A DNA stretch of 64,000 bases from CAVRAZ01 sp963719135 (GTDB lineage: Bacteria > Pseudomonadota > Gammaproteobacteria > DSM-19610): the NCBI GenBank assembly GCA_963719135.1, contig CAVRAZ010000006.1, forward strand, positions 558,001-622,000, written 5' to 3'. Position numbers and translations under genes: made by a program. The notes beneath the pieces are model-generated. The model searched no databases. It saw only the letters and a program-made list of their open reading frames with translations, and had not been told where the DNA came from. This document shows positions 18,478-28,519 of the stretch, in pieces (within the stretch, counting starts at the first letter, position 1; the number at the start of each line of letters is the position of its first letter).

Positions 18478-21400
18478 GGAGCGCGGGTCTCCCCAGAAGC
18501 GAATTGATATTCTCAAGCAACTCGCTTTCCTGGAAGGGTTTGCCCAGGTACCGTTCGACGCCGATCTCCATCGCCCGCTGACGGTGCTTGTCACCTGTGC
18601 GCGATGTGATCATGATGATGGGTATCTGTTTCAGCCCTGGCTCGTTGCGCACGTGGGTTGCGAGTTCGAAACCGTCCATGCGCGGCATTTCGATGTCCAG
18701 CAGCATGACATCCGGTACAATGTCATTCAGTTTGGCCACCGCGTCCACGCCGTCCTTCGCGGTGACAACACGCATGCCATGTCGTTCAAGCAATCGCCCG
18801 GTCACCTTGCGCACTGTAATCGAGTCGTCGACGACCATGACCGTAACTGTTTCCTTCCTTGGGGTGCGCTGGAATATTTCCTCCACTTTGGACAACGGGG
18901 AAATGCCGCCACGCAACAGCGCCGCGACGTCCAGAATCATGACCACGCGACCGTCACCGAGAATCGTGGCGCCGGAAATACCACGGACCGTACTGATCTG
19001 CGGACCCACGGACTTGACCACGATTTCACGGCTGCCCATCAGGCTGTCGACCTGGAGAGCCATGACGTAATCGCCGGCTTTGGCCAGCAACATCGGCACC
19101 CGGCTCTGCGATGTGTTCAGATTCGGCTTGCACGCACCGAGCAGTTCGCCCAGATACCGCACTTCGTAATCGGTGCCGCCGTATTCCAGCTTCAGACCCG
19201 GATCGGCATAATGTTTAAGAAGCCGGTCACGCTCTACGCGAACGATACCCTGAATACTGGACAGCGGTATGGCGTAGGTGTTTTCGCTTACCTCGACCAG
19301 CAGCGACTGATTGATCGCCAGCGTGAATGGAAGTCTTATTGTGAAGGTGGTACCGGCGCCCTGGACCGATTCAATATGCAGCGAACCACCCAGTTGCCTG
19401 ACCTCACTGTTGACGACATCCATGCCGACGCCGCGGCCGGCGACCTGGGAAATCTGCTTTGCGGTACTGAAACCGGTTTCCAGTATGAACTGCAGCACTT
19501 GGTTGTCGGACAGACCGGCATCAGGCTGCATCAGGCCGCGTTCGATCGCCTTTTCTCGCACGCGCGCAAGGTTAATGCCGGCGCCGTCGTCCATGATGCG
19601 CAGCACAACGTCCGATGACTCGCGGCCAAAGGTGATGCGTATGGTACCGGTCTCCGGCTTGCCTGATGCGCTACGCTCCGCCGGTGATTCGATACCGTGG
19701 GAGATGGCATTGCGCAACATATGCTCGATGGGCGCGATGATACGATCTATGACTGTTCTGTCCAGTTCGCCGTCCGCTCCGCTGAGTTCCAGCTCAGCCT
19801 TCTTGCCAAGCTCCTGGCAGGTCTGGCGTACGATACGCCGCATGCGCGGCGCAAGCCCCAGGAACGGCACCATGCGGGTGTGCATCAGTCCTTCCTGCAG
19901 CTCGGTATTGACGCGCGCCTGCTGAAGCAGCAGCGTTTCCGACTCTCGTGTTACGTTCTCCAGCAGGTTCTGCAGACTGTTGAGGTCGGCGACGCTTTCC
20001 ATGAGCGAACGCGACAATTGTTGCAGATGGGAATAGCGGTCCATCTCCAAAGGATCGAAGTCTGCGTCGCCGGATTCGATCTCACGCTCGTACCGGAACA
20101 GGATCTGCGCTTCTGTTTCGATCTCCAGCTTGCGCAGTTGATCCCGTAGACGAGCAATTGTCTGATCCATTTCCATCAGGTTGAAGCGCAACGCACCCAC
20201 CTGCTGTTCGATGCGCGCACGGTAAATACTCACTTCGCCGGCATTATTAACCAGTGAATCCAGAAGGTCCGCGCGCACGCGCACCAGTTCATGCGATTCG
20301 CGCGGCTGGGTACGGCGGTCCAGCTGCGGAAATTCGTCGACCCGACCGGCCTCTTTGCGGGCCGACTGAACGCTTTCGGTCGCGACTGCCATCGGCTCGT
20401 TCGCCGGCACCGGCTGCTCGTGGCGTAATATCTCCAGTTTGTTGCACAGGTCTTCCGCTGGCTCGAGCGGCTCTGCAGTAGCCAGCTTGCCGACCATGGC
20501 AACGGCCCGGTCCAATGCCGCTTCCAGGGCGCTGAACACCGCTCCTGACACGGCTGACCTGCTTTCCGCCAGGTCGACGATGAACGATTCCATGGCGTGT
20601 GAAAGGTCGCCGATTGCGCTGATGCCGGCCATGCGAGCGCCGCCCTTGAGGGTGTGGAGGTTGCGTTGCAGCCTGGCCACAAGCGCCTTGTCCTCCGGAG
20701 CGTGTTTCCAGGCCTGTAGCGCGCTTTCGCTCTGTTCCAGAACGTCATTGGCCTCCTCGATAAAAATCCGCGTCAACTCAGGATCGACGCCGTCGACCTC
20801 GACTGCAGCGGCGACTTCCGGCCTAACCTGCTCCCCCTCGGACGCCTCACCTTCGAACGCGGGACGCGATTCCCGTCTTTCCACCGCGTCGAGGCGGCCA
20901 ATGATATCGACTGCATCGATCAACGGTGCACGCCTGCGCACCAGCTCCAGTTGTTGGGTCAGAACATCGTGCGCCATCACGCACTGCTGCACCGCGTCGT
21001 CGGGCGATACAACCCGGTCGGCGGCGATTGCGTTGACCAGGGATTCCATCGCATGCGTAAGATTCGCGACTGGCGCCAGATCAGCCATGCGGGCGCCGCC
21101 CTTGAGCGTGTGCAGTTCCCGCTGCAGTTGCTCAAGTGACAACAGGTCACCGCGGTCGTGCGACCAGTGTGCGAGCGCTTCGTCACTACGCGCCAGTATC
21201 TCACCACTTTCCTCGACGAATATCTGCAGCAATTCCTCGTCTATGTCGGCGTAGTGATCCTGTCCGGAATCGACGACCATGTCCGCGGGTACAGATTCCG
21301 TGTCAACCGGCTCGGCTGCGGCCTCCTCCTCCGCTTGGATTCCAAGCGGGAATTCGTCCCCGGCTTCGTCGAGAATTGCGCGCGACGTGTCCTCCGATAA

Positions 21401-24400
21401 CTCTCCGATGGATGCGTTTTCCCACCCCGCTCCGCTCTCGATTCCGGCATCCGGGGTCCGCCATTCAGCCGCTGCCTGCTGAGCGCCATAGACTCGTGCG
21501 ATAAAATCGGCAAGCGATTCCGGTTCGTCGATTCGGTCAGGCAGCTTTGCCAGGATGTCCCGCATCATTGCCTGACCGACCAATAGCATGTCAAAGCCGT
21601 CGTCCGACAGCTGCACATCGGTATCCGCCAGCACCCTGGAATAGCGCTCGAGCGCAGCCGCAACTTCCGCCATCGGCGTGACCGAGGCCATGTTGGCGCT
21701 GCCGTGCAAAGTATGCAGCGCCCTCGTGAGTTCTTCCGTCACACGAAATTCGCCGCTGTTCAGGTAGCGGTCGATGGTCGCCAGATGCACCAGCGACTCG
21801 GCCTTGAAAATCTCATACAGAACCGGATCCATCAAATTCCGGATATCATTGGTTTCCATGCATTCCGGTGTTGAAACGGGCTCAAGGGTGCCGGCACCGC
21901 CGTCGAGTTGTTCCAGCTTCTCGCTCACGGGCGCCAAGGCTTCCCCGGTGAACTCCAGATCCGAAGCCGACGTTTCTTCGCTGCCTTGGTCCCCTGGAAC
22001 GGATTGGCTGCGTTCGTCCGGTTCCGGCTCCAGCGCCACGTCGTTCGCCTCATTGTCGACTGCCGCCAGCGCCCCGGGCGTCTCAAGCCAATAGTCCGCG
22101 ACCGGCTGGCCTTCGACAACCGCATTGGCCGCAGCCATCAGCTTGTGGGCGGGCAGGGTCAGCGGAGCGCCATCCTTGATCTGGGCTGCCAGAACAGGCA
22201 GCGTCTGCCTGGCTTTCTCCAGCAGATCGACGATAACAGGTGTGGGCTCGAGCGTACCGTCGATCACACGGTTCAACATGTTCTCATAGGACCAGGCGAA
22301 CTCGCCGATGCGCTTAGCGCCAACCAGTCGCCCACTTCCCTTGAGCGTATGGAACGAACGGCGCAGAGTCGACAACGATTCCTTGTCCTCAGGGTTATCC
22401 ATCCATGCGGGCAGGCTTTCGCTAATTGCGGTGATTTCCTCTTCGGCCTCCTCGACGAATATTTCAGTAATCTCGTCGTCGTTGTCCTCGCCGATAATGG
22501 CCAGATCCGCCATATCCACGTCGAATTCAAACTGGCCCGGGGGAGCCGACTGTAGGTCAAGTACTCCGATGGTCTGGCGCGCCGCCTCCAAGGACTCTAC
22601 GCTCACGGTCTTGGACGTATCGGCATGCGAATCCGCCGGTTCGGCTACACTGTCCTCGTCGAGCATGCCGGGCTCTGAATCTGCAGACTCATTGGATGAC
22701 AACGTCGTCAGATCGATATCGACCGGCACGTGCGGCGTCTGTTCGATGGATTCCCCAGCCGATTCAGCAGTCTGTTCGTCGGCCGGCGCAAGTTCCTGAT
22801 CGGGCGACGTCGAATAGACTTCGGCTACCACTTCGGCATCTGGCGGCTCCTGAACGGGGTCGGTTGCACCGGCGTCGTCACGCTCCGATACGCGCGTTGC
22901 TTCCCCGACCGACCGGACTCCCAGTGCCTCCAGGCTCTGTTCGGCCTTGTCCATCGCCGACTCGCTGAAGAGGCGGCGTTCACGCAGCCCCTCGACGTAA
23001 TATTCGACACCGCAAATCGCGTCCGCCAGAAGATCCATTGCGTCTCGGCCGAGGACATTGGCATCGAATTTAACGTCCCTTCTTAGATAGAGCAGCACTG
23101 CTCCCAGTAGCGACGCGGCGCGCGTTTCGCCGAGCAATAGCAGGCTTCCTTTGACCTGTGCAAACAACTGAACCGTCTCGTCAAGGAGTGACTTGTCGGC
23201 TTCCCGGATGAAGTTGACGAATGCGTCCTTGCCTCGCGTCAGGTCCATGATCGCTTCACTAAGCACAACGTCCCGGACTTGATCGAATTCGGACCGAGTC
23301 ATCGCGTCTTCCGGATCAACGCCCTCCTCGGCGGCCACGACACGGCGGCCGTGCGCCATGCCGTCCAGCGCCGATTCGACCAGAATCAGCGTACCGGCAA
23401 TTTCCATCAGGGAAGATTCGTCCGGCATCCCACCCGCTTCAACGGAATCCTCGAGTGCGCACGCCTTGTCCAGAACGGCCTTGCGCTGCCCCCCCATGCC
23501 CAGCATACCCAGAGTGTCGGACATGGCACGAAGACTTTCGGCAATTGGCGGCACTCCGGCGACATTGCTGCAGCCATCGCGAATGACGCCATCCAGGTTC
23601 TCCTTGAGTTTGGCCAGTTCCTCCTTCAAAACGCCAGCGACGGTCTTGAACAGGTCAGTGTTGGAGCCCGCCAGGCTCTCCTTGGCCGCATCCACGTCGT
23701 CCTTGCAGGGCATGATCTCGGAAAGGCGGAACGCTTCGCGAATCTCCGCCGCCTTTGAATCCGTGCTTCCGGACTGACCAACGTAGAAAAGCAGGTTCTG
23801 GCTGAGTTCATCGATTTCCACGCGCGATATTGCCGATTCGTCTTCATCGATGACGTTGCGCAGACACCGATCCAGCTTGCCGAGCAACAGCTTGATCGCT
23901 GCATTGGCATGCAAGGTCTCGTCCTTCAGCGCCGCGACAACTCCGGTTGCAATCCACCAGGCCCGAGCCATGGCATCGCTGCCGGAAAAAGCGATCATTG
24001 ACTCCGCCGCTTCTCCCAGGGTATTTAGCGCAAAATCGACGTTCTGGTCGCGGAAAACGCCCAACAGTGCAACCTGAAAACGGTGACGCAATTCTTTCAC
24101 AGACCGCCTTGCATCGACTGCGCCAGCGCATTTTCCGGCCCCCGTCGGAAGCGCGCCGCCCAGGTCGGGCGCAAACAGTCGGCTCTCTGACAACAGATGC
24201 TCCCCTCTCAACGCGCGCAGGTCGTTGAGCAAGGGCAACAGAACGATGGGCACATCCCGGTAGCCGGCTGCAAGACGGTCCAGGTAATCCGGCAACTGCA
24301 GAATGGACCGCATCAGAACTTCATAGGCGTCGTCGCGCTGGCGGATCCTGTCGGCCTTGAACGCCCGGACGAGGTGCTCCATTTCCTCCGCAAGCATGGC

Positions 24401-24589
24401 GGCACCGTAGATTTCGACCATCTGCAACGTACCGTAGACCTGATGCAGACAGGCTTCCAACGTATCCAGATGGGACGACTCGGACGGGCTCCCGACATAG
24501 GCCTCCAAGGCCTGGCGTCCCTGTTTTAGGGATTCGTCCAGTTCGGTCTTTACCCATTTCAGGGTGCTGAAGTCGATTGCATCGTTCAT
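18470..24589 (-). CDS. chpA: Hybrid chemosensory histidine kinase controlling type IV pili (ChpA/PilL)
   Basis: Very large CheA-type kinase (2,039 residues) that phosphorylates PilG and PilH. Four clear Hpt sites are visible, FHTLKGSG (about 748), LHTLHGSA (about 958), LHTLKGGAR (about 1161) and LHTLKGGAR (about 1310), plus a weaker Hpt-like segment near the N-terminus. A dimerisation/linker region starts near 1430, followed by the ATPase domain (NAISHGIE; DDGAGI; GRGVGMDVV) at about 1630-1745, a CheW domain to about 1880, and a receiver domain (about 1915-2035) with VVDDS, LLDIEMPRMDG and KPF. Regions between Hpt domains are acidic and probably disordered. The ATG at 24589 is chosen because AAGGA lies just upstream. 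P. aeruginosa ChpA is longer, with more phospho-transfer domains. Confidence 0.95.
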   Translation of the reverse strand: MNDAIDFSTLKWVKTELDESLKQGRQALEAYVGSPSESSHLDTLEACLHQVYGTLQMVEIYGAAMLAEEMEHLVRAFKADRIRQRDDAYEVLMRSILQLPDYLDRLAAGYRDVPIVLLPLLNDLRALRGEHLLSESRLFAPDLGGALPTGAGKCAGAVDARRSVKELRHRFQVALLGVFRDQNVDFALNTLGEAAESMIAFSGSDAMARAWWIATGVVAALKDETLHANAAIKLLLGKLDRCLRNVIDEDESAISRVEIDELSQNLLFYVGQSGSTDSKAAEIREAFRLSEIMPCKDDVDAAKESLAGSNTDLFKTVAGVLKEELAKLKENLDGVIRDGCSNVAGVPPIAESLRAMSDTLGMLGMGGQRKAVLDKACALEDSVEAGGMPDESSLMEIAGTLILVESALDGMAHGRRVVAAEEGVDPEDAMTRSEFDQVRDVVLSEAIMDLTRGKDAFVNFIREADKSLLDETVQLFAQVKGSLLLLGETRAASLLGAVLLYLRRDVKFDANVLGRDAMDLLADAICGVEYYVEGLRERRLFSESAMDKAEQSLEALGVRSVGEATRVSERDDAGATDPVQEPPDAEVVAEVYSTSPDQELAPADEQTAESAGESIEQTPHVPVDIDLTTLSSNESADSEPGMLDEDSVAEPADSHADTSKTVSVESLEAARQTIGVLDLQSAPPGQFEFDVDMADLAIIGEDNDDEITEIFVEEAEEEITAISESLPAWMDNPEDKESLSTLRRSFHTLKGSGRLVGAKRIGEFAWSYENMLNRVIDGTLEPTPVIVDLLEKARQTLPVLAAQIKDGAPLTLPAHKLMAAANAVVEGQPVADYWLETPGALAAVDNEANDVALEPEPDERSQSVPGDQGSEETSASDLEFTGEALAPVSEKLEQLDGGAGTLEPVSTPECMETNDIRNLMDPVLYEIFKAESLVHLATIDRYLNSGEFRVTEELTRALHTLHGSANMASVTPMAEVAAALERYSRVLADTDVQLSDDGFDMLLVGQAMMRDILAKLPDRIDEPESLADFIARVYGAQQAAAEWRTPDAGIESGAGWENASIGELSEDTSRAILDEAGDEFPLGIQAEEEAAAEPVDTESVPADMVVDSGQDHYADIDEELLQIFVEESGEILARSDEALAHWSHDRGDLLSLEQLQRELHTLKGGARMADLAPVANLTHAMESLVNAIAADRVVSPDDAVQQCVMAHDVLTQQLELVRRRAPLIDAVDIIGRLDAVERRESRPAFEGEASEGEQVRPEVAAAVEVDGVDPELTRIFIEEANDVLEQSESALQAWKHAPEDKALVARLQRNLHTLKGGARMAGISAIGDLSHAMESFIVDLAESRSAVSGAVFSALEAALDRAVAMVGKLATAEPLEPAEDLCNKLEILRHEQPVPANEPMAVATESVQSARKEAGRVDEFPQLDRRTQPRESHELVRVRADLLDSLVNNAGEVSIYRARIEQQVGALRFNLMEMDQTIARLRDQLRKLEIETEAQILFRYEREIESGDADFDPLEMDRYSHLQQLSRSLMESVADLNSLQNLLENVTRESETLLLQQARVNTELQEGLMHTRMVPFLGLAPRMRRIVRQTCQELGKKAELELSGADGELDRTVIDRIIAPIEHMLRNAISHGIESPAERSASGKPETGTIRITFGRESSDVVLRIMDDGAGINLARVREKAIERGLMQPDAGLSDNQVLQFILETGFSTAKQISQVAGRGVGMDVVNSEVRQLGGSLHIESVQGAGTTFTIRLPFTLAINQSLLVEVSENTYAIPLSSIQGIVRVERDRLLKHYADPGLKLEYGGTDYEVRYLGELLGACKPNLNTSQSRVPMLLAKAGDYVMALQVDSLMGSREIVVKSVGPQISTVRGISGATILGDGRVVMILDVAALLRGGISPLSKVEEIFQRTPRKETVTVMVVDDSITVRKVTGRLLERHGMRVVTAKDGVDAVAKLNDIVPDVMLLDIEMPRMDGFELATHVRNEPGLKQIPIIMITSRTGDKHRQRAMEIGVERYLGKPFQESELLENINSLLGRPALHG

Positions 24590-24757
24590 TCTGTATCCTT
24601 CTCCACCCGCGCACGTCTCGGCACACAATCGGGCAGGTCAGTCTAACCCCAGTCCGGGACCCGGTTATCGGCAGCCCAATACACCCCAGATCCTCGACCG
24701 CCGTGCTGCCACCCCGACTCCGGAGTGATCATACCAAAGCCACGACCGCCCGCGGTT

Positions 24758-26140
24758 TCACTCAGGCAGCTTGAAACCGGCCACAGAGCGGGCCATCTCG
24801 TCGGCGAGACCGGCCAGGTTACCGATGGAGGCGGCGGTTTCGTTGGTGCCCTCCGAGGTCTGGGTGGTAATTTCCTGGATAACCCGCATGGTCTCGGAAA
24901 CGTTCGCCGCTGCGTTGGACTGCTGCTTGGCCAGACCGGAAATATCCTGAATACGCTCGGCCAGGGTCTCTGACACGGTCACGATTTCATCCAGCGCCTC
25001 GCCCGCATCCTCCGACAGTCGCGCACCGTTGACCACGCCGGCCGTACTCTGCTCCATGGAAATGACCGCTTCGTTTGTGTCTGTTTGAATAGTCTTGACC
25101 AGGGCCTCGATCTGCTTGGTCGCGCTGCTCGATCGCTCGGCCAGTCGCTGCACTTCGTCGGCGACGACCGCAAAGCCACGACCGGCTTCGCCCGCCATCG
25201 CGGCCTGAATGGCCGCATTCAGCGCCAGGATGTTGGTCTGTTCCGCGATGTCGTTGATCAAACCGACGATATCGCCGATTTCCTGCGAGCTTTCACCCAA
25301 GCGCTTGATGCGCTTCGACGTCTCCTGAATCGTCTCACGAATGCGATCCATGCCCTCGATACTGCGCGCCACGGTATTACCGCCCTTCTTGGCGATATCG
25401 ACCGACTGCTTCGCCCTGGACGCCGTCTGCTCGGCATCGTTGGAAACCTGGTCGATCGACACCACCATTTCGTTGATGGCCGTCGTGGCGGATGTAATTT
25501 CCTCGGTCTGATGTGCGCTTGCCTCGGTCAGGTGGCGGGCCGTCTCCTGAGTCTGGCGTGCCGCGTCCGACACCTGACTTGACGTAGCATTGATCGTAGC
25601 AACCATGTCACGCAGCGCGTCGATGGTGAAGTTGACCGAGTCAGCGATGGCGCCGGTAAAATCCTCGGTAACCGTCGCATAGGCAGTAAGATCACCGTCG
25701 GCCAGATTGGCCATTTCATCGAGCAGGCGCAAAATTGCTTCCTGATTCACCCGATTCTCGGATTCCACCTCCTCGCGGCGATGGTTTGTTTCGCGGTAAA
25801 CCTGCATGGACAGGAGCACCAGGAAGAACAGCGCCAGACCGCCACACGCATAACCCATAATCGGGGAAACGGCCCTTGCTCTCGCAGCCAAGGCGTAGGC
25901 CTGCTGCAGGCGATTCGCACCCGACAACAGCTCATCGGACTGTTCCGCGATCTGCTGGGACGCCGCCTGAATCTTCAAAAGTCCGTCAGACAGATCCAGC
26001 AGCTCCTGGATGTTGTCAGATACGGTCTTGAACAACATGGAGGTTTCGGAAAGCTTCTGCTGGATGTCTGCGTTACCGATTTTCTGCACGGCATCATTGC
26101 CCTGCACCATGCCTTCCAGCACCGTGCCGTATTCCTTGAA
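24758..26140 (-). CDS. pilJ: Type IV pilus methyl-accepting receptor PilJ, C-terminal part (frameshifted)
   Basis: Signalling part of the Chp receptor, in a different frame from its N-terminus. Coherent sequence starts at about 26140 with FKEYGTVLEGMVQGN, followed by a second transmembrane helix (GGLALFFLVLLSMQV), a HAMP-like linker and the methyl-accepting domain. The conserved hairpin tip is NDIAEQTNILALNAAIQAAM, followed by GRGFAVVADEV. The frame is open back to 26185, but the extra residues there are unrelated to PilJ. It lies upstream of chpA, with about 170 bases between them and no pilK. Confidence 0.88.
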   Translation of the reverse strand, partial: FKEYGTVLEGMVQGNDAVQKIGNADIQQKLSETSMLFKTVSDNIQELLDLSDGLLKIQAASQQIAEQSDELLSGANRLQQAYALAARARAVSPIMGYACGGLALFFLVLLSMQVYRETNHRREEVESENRVNQEAILRLLDEMANLADGDLTAYATVTEDFTGAIADSVNFTIDALRDMVATINATSSQVSDAARQTQETARHLTEASAHQTEEITSATTAINEMVVSIDQVSNDAEQTASRAKQSVDIAKKGGNTVARSIEGMDRIRETIQETSKRIKRLGESSQEIGDIVGLINDIAEQTNILALNAAIQAAMAGEAGRGFAVVADEVQRLAERSSSATKQIEALVKTIQTDTNEAVISMEQSTAGVVNGARLSEDAGEALDEIVTVSETLAERIQDISGLAKQQSNAAANVSETMRVIQEITTQTSEGTNETAASIGNLAGLADEMARSVAGFKLPE

Positions 26141-26777
26141 CGTCCTGTGAGAAGCGTTCGATCGCGAGCTCCACGTCGTCACCATTCAACGCGCGGTTCA
26201 TGTTGTTCACGATGCGCTGGCTCAGCATGAGCTGGCGCGCGGCTGCGCGAATCTTGTCGCGACTCGCGCTGCCCTGGATAAGAGACTCCATGATCTCTTC
26301 GTCGTATGCCTGAAGCTTCGGCATGACTTCGTTGACGACCGAGCCGATTTCGTTCACAGCCGTAACCGTGTCACGGCCGGCCAGCACGAAGTCCACATTG
26401 GCGCGGAACTTGTCCCAGGATTTGCCGAAGCTGGTCAAATCCTCTGCAGCCGATTCGGGACTGGCGGGCAATCCGGTCGACTCGTTACCGCTGCGCTCGT
26501 ATCCAAGAACTTCCTCGAAACGATTGCGATAACGGCTCAACGGATCGAAGCTGGCGGCGACACCGTTCGACACTTCGAGAGCGTGCTTCGCGATACGCTG
26601 CGACAATACCTCCTGTTCAGCCGCGTACCCGATATACTCGCTGTCGTAAGCGGCGTATTTGCCCACGTACCAGAATACCCCCACCATCGCGACGAGCGAT
26701 ACAACCAGTGCGGTCATCAGCCAGTTCGTGGTTTTGCTCGAACTCATTTTTTTCGAGGACGTCTTCGTTGTACTCAT
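26094..26777 (-). CDS. pilJ: Type IV pilus methyl-accepting receptor PilJ, N-terminal part (frameshifted)
   Basis: Start of the PilJ receptor: a short basic N-terminus, transmembrane helix NWLMTALVVSLVAMVGVFW, and the periplasmic sensing region with two repeated type-IV-pili methyl-accepting (PilJ) helical motifs (EVLSQRIAKHAL and QLMLSQRIVNNM). Similarity continues to ERFSQD at about 26142. The frame then reads unrelated sequence to a stop at 26094, while PilJ continues from TTC at 26140 in another frame. One extra base, or two lost bases, at about 26141 explains this. The ATG at 26777 has AGGAG eight bases upstream. The whole gene would span 24758-26777, about 673 residues. Confidence 0.88.
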   Translation of the reverse strand: MSTTKTSSKKMSSSKTTNWLMTALVVSLVAMVGVFWYVGKYAAYDSEYIGYAAEQEVLSQRIAKHALEVSNGVAASFDPLSRYRNRFEEVLGYERSGNESTGLPASPESAAEDLTSFGKSWDKFRANVDFVLAGRDTVTAVNEIGSVVNEVMPKLQAYDEEIMESLIQGSASRDKIRAAARQLMLSQRIVNNMNRALNGDDVELAIERFSQDVQGIRHGAGRHGAGQ

Positions 26778-26835
26778 CTCAAGTCTCCTGACCAACTACG
26801 CTAGTCTTCCCAATCTCAAACAACCGTAAATCCGA

Positions 26836-27381
26836 TTAAACTGCCGGTTGCAGGAATTCCGGGGTCTCCGCAAGCCTGTGCATGCTGAACGCGCGCCAGA
26901 GAATTCCGTCGCGACGAAAACCACCCACCAGGTACTGCTCAATTTCGCCATACTCGGACGGTGCTTCCAGGCACTCATGCTCGGGGCCGAAATGCTGCAA
27001 TCCGAGTACGGCATCGACGACCAGACCGGAATACACGCCGTTGTGGTTGATAACCAGCACACGGGTATGTTTCGTCACTTCAGCCAGACGGCCATGGAGG
27101 TATCCGTGAATGTCCATGATCGGCATGATATTGCCGCGCACATTGGCGATACCGCAGACCCATGCCTTGGTACCTGGAACTTTCGTAAGTGCCGGCGGCA
27201 AAAGGATTTCAGCGATATTGCCGAGCGGCGAGACCAGCCGCAGATTCCCCACCCGAAAGCCGATTCCAAGCCACTCATCCTCGGTTTCTTCCTGTTGTGG
27301 TAAACCGGCAGCGTAGCGCGCACAGAGGATTTCGAGATGGGCCAGCCAGTTCAGGGGCTCCTGCGTTGCGGGCATATCCAT
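26836..27381 (-). CDS. pilI: CheW-like chemotaxis adaptor PilI
   Basis: Adaptor joining PilJ to ChpA. The 181-residue protein is a single CheW domain: WLGIGFRVGNLRLVSPLG, then GIANVRGNIMPIMDIHG and a C-terminal FRRDGILWRAFSMHRL segment typical of PilI. It lies between pilH (19 bases upstream) and pilJ on the minus strand, exactly as in Pseudomonas. There is no signal peptide or membrane helix, so it is cytoplasmic. Confidence 0.94.
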   Translation of the reverse strand: MDMPATQEPLNWLAHLEILCARYAAGLPQQEETEDEWLGIGFRVGNLRLVSPLGNIAEILLPPALTKVPGTKAWVCGIANVRGNIMPIMDIHGYLHGRLAEVTKHTRVLVINHNGVYSGLVVDAVLGLQHFGPEHECLEAPSEYGEIEQYLVGGFRRDGILWRAFSMHRLAETPEFLQPAV

Positions 27382-27400
27382 ATTGGTACTCCCTGAATCG

Positions 27401-27766
27401 TCAGCCGGCCAACGCCATTTTGACCTTGTCCAGCAGTACGCTTTCGGTCACTGGCTTCGTGACATAGTCGCAGGCACCCTGACGGATACCCCAGAGGCGA
27501 TCCGTTTCCTGATCTTTGGTTGTTACGATTATGACAGGTATCGAAGCGGTGTCCGGATCCCTGGTGAGCTGACGTGTCGCCTGAAAACCATTCAGCCCCG
27601 GCATGACCACATCCATCAGGATCAGATCCGGCCTCATCGCCTTCGCCCGCTCAATTCCCTCCGCACCGTTTTCCGCGGTTTGTGTAGTGTGACCGTGCCT
27701 CTCCAACATTCCCCTCAGCAAGTGCGTTTCCGTGGGTGAGTCGTCTACAATCAGTATTTGTGCCAT
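27401..27766 (-). CDS. pilH: Response regulator PilH
   Basis: Single receiver domain (121 residues). The acidic pocket (VDD, residues 7-9), the phosphorylation site aspartate in LMDVVMPG (about residue 52) and the lysine in TKP (about 104) are all intact. Pseudomonas PilH acts with the retraction motor arm or as a phosphate sink for ChpA. Gene order pilG-pilH-pilI is conserved here, and a 69-base gap separates pilH from pilG. Confidence 0.95.
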   Translation of the reverse strand: MAQILIVDDSPTETHLLRGMLERHGHTTQTAENGAEGIERAKAMRPDLILMDVVMPGLNGFQATRQLTRDPDTASIPVIIVTTKDQETDRLWGIRQGACDYVTKPVTESVLLDKVKMALAG

Positions 27767-27835
27767 GATCCTTTTTCCCCAAGGGTACTCTTATCCCGTC
27801 TGTCAATGCGTTGGCCGGCGTCGCCGGAATTCCCT

Positions 27836-28315
27836 TCACCGGCTCGTGACGCGCCGTCCACCGGTCACGTGCTCGCGGATCGCGTCAAGCAGTTCGTCTT
27901 TGGTGAAGGGCTTGGTCAGATATTTGTCGGATCCGACGATCCTTCCGCGTGCCCGATCGAACAGCCCGTCCTTGGAGGAGAGCATGATGACGGGGGTCTT
28001 CCTGAAAGTCTGATTGTTCTTGATCAATGCGCAAGTCTGATAGCCGTCGAGTCTCGGCATCATGATGTCCACGAAAATGATGTCAGGTTTCTCGTCGGCG
28101 ATTTTTGCGAGTGCCTCGAAACCGTCATTCGCAGTCAACACTTGGCATCCTTCCTTTTTGAGAAGGGTTTCCGCCGTGCGCCGGATGGTCTTGCTGTCAT
28201 CGATGACCATTACCTTGAGGGAGGACAACGACCCCTCCGCCGGGGTTGCTCCGGTCTCATCCCGTGAGTCCGGATCAACGTCCTGTTTATCCTGCGTTTC
28301 AAGATTTGTATGCAT
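27836..28315 (-). CDS. pilG: Response regulator PilG
   Basis: Receiver protein of 159 residues. After a polar N-terminal extension of about 35 residues comes an intact receiver domain: VIDDSKTIRRTAE, FVDIMMPRLDG with the phospho-aspartate, and YLTKPF. In Pseudomonas PilG promotes pilus extension through the PilB motor and raises cAMP. It is the first gene of the Chp cluster, divergent from gshB. An upstream in-frame ATG would add 20 residues not seen in the family, so the ATG at 28315 (protein MHTNLETQ) is preferred. Confidence 0.94.
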   Translation of the reverse strand: MHTNLETQDKQDVDPDSRDETGATPAEGSLSSLKVMVIDDSKTIRRTAETLLKKEGCQVLTANDGFEALAKIADEKPDIIFVDIMMPRLDGYQTCALIKNNQTFRKTPVIMLSSKDGLFDRARGRIVGSDKYLTKPFTKDELLDAIREHVTGGRRVTSR

Positions 28316-28519
28316 GCGGTTCCCACCTGACCCGATCAGCGTGTGGCGACAAGTGTTCCAGCTTTGGCAGCGCATCTGGCGGCAAACCCGGAACGCGTTC
28401 CAAGCACCCGATTTAACGAAAAATTTGCGTTACAATAACGGCTACCCGGTTCTATCGTCCGGGACAGACCAAACTTTACGCGGTTCATCCGTCCCGAATC
28501 GGGCGAAAAGCACGGTGCC

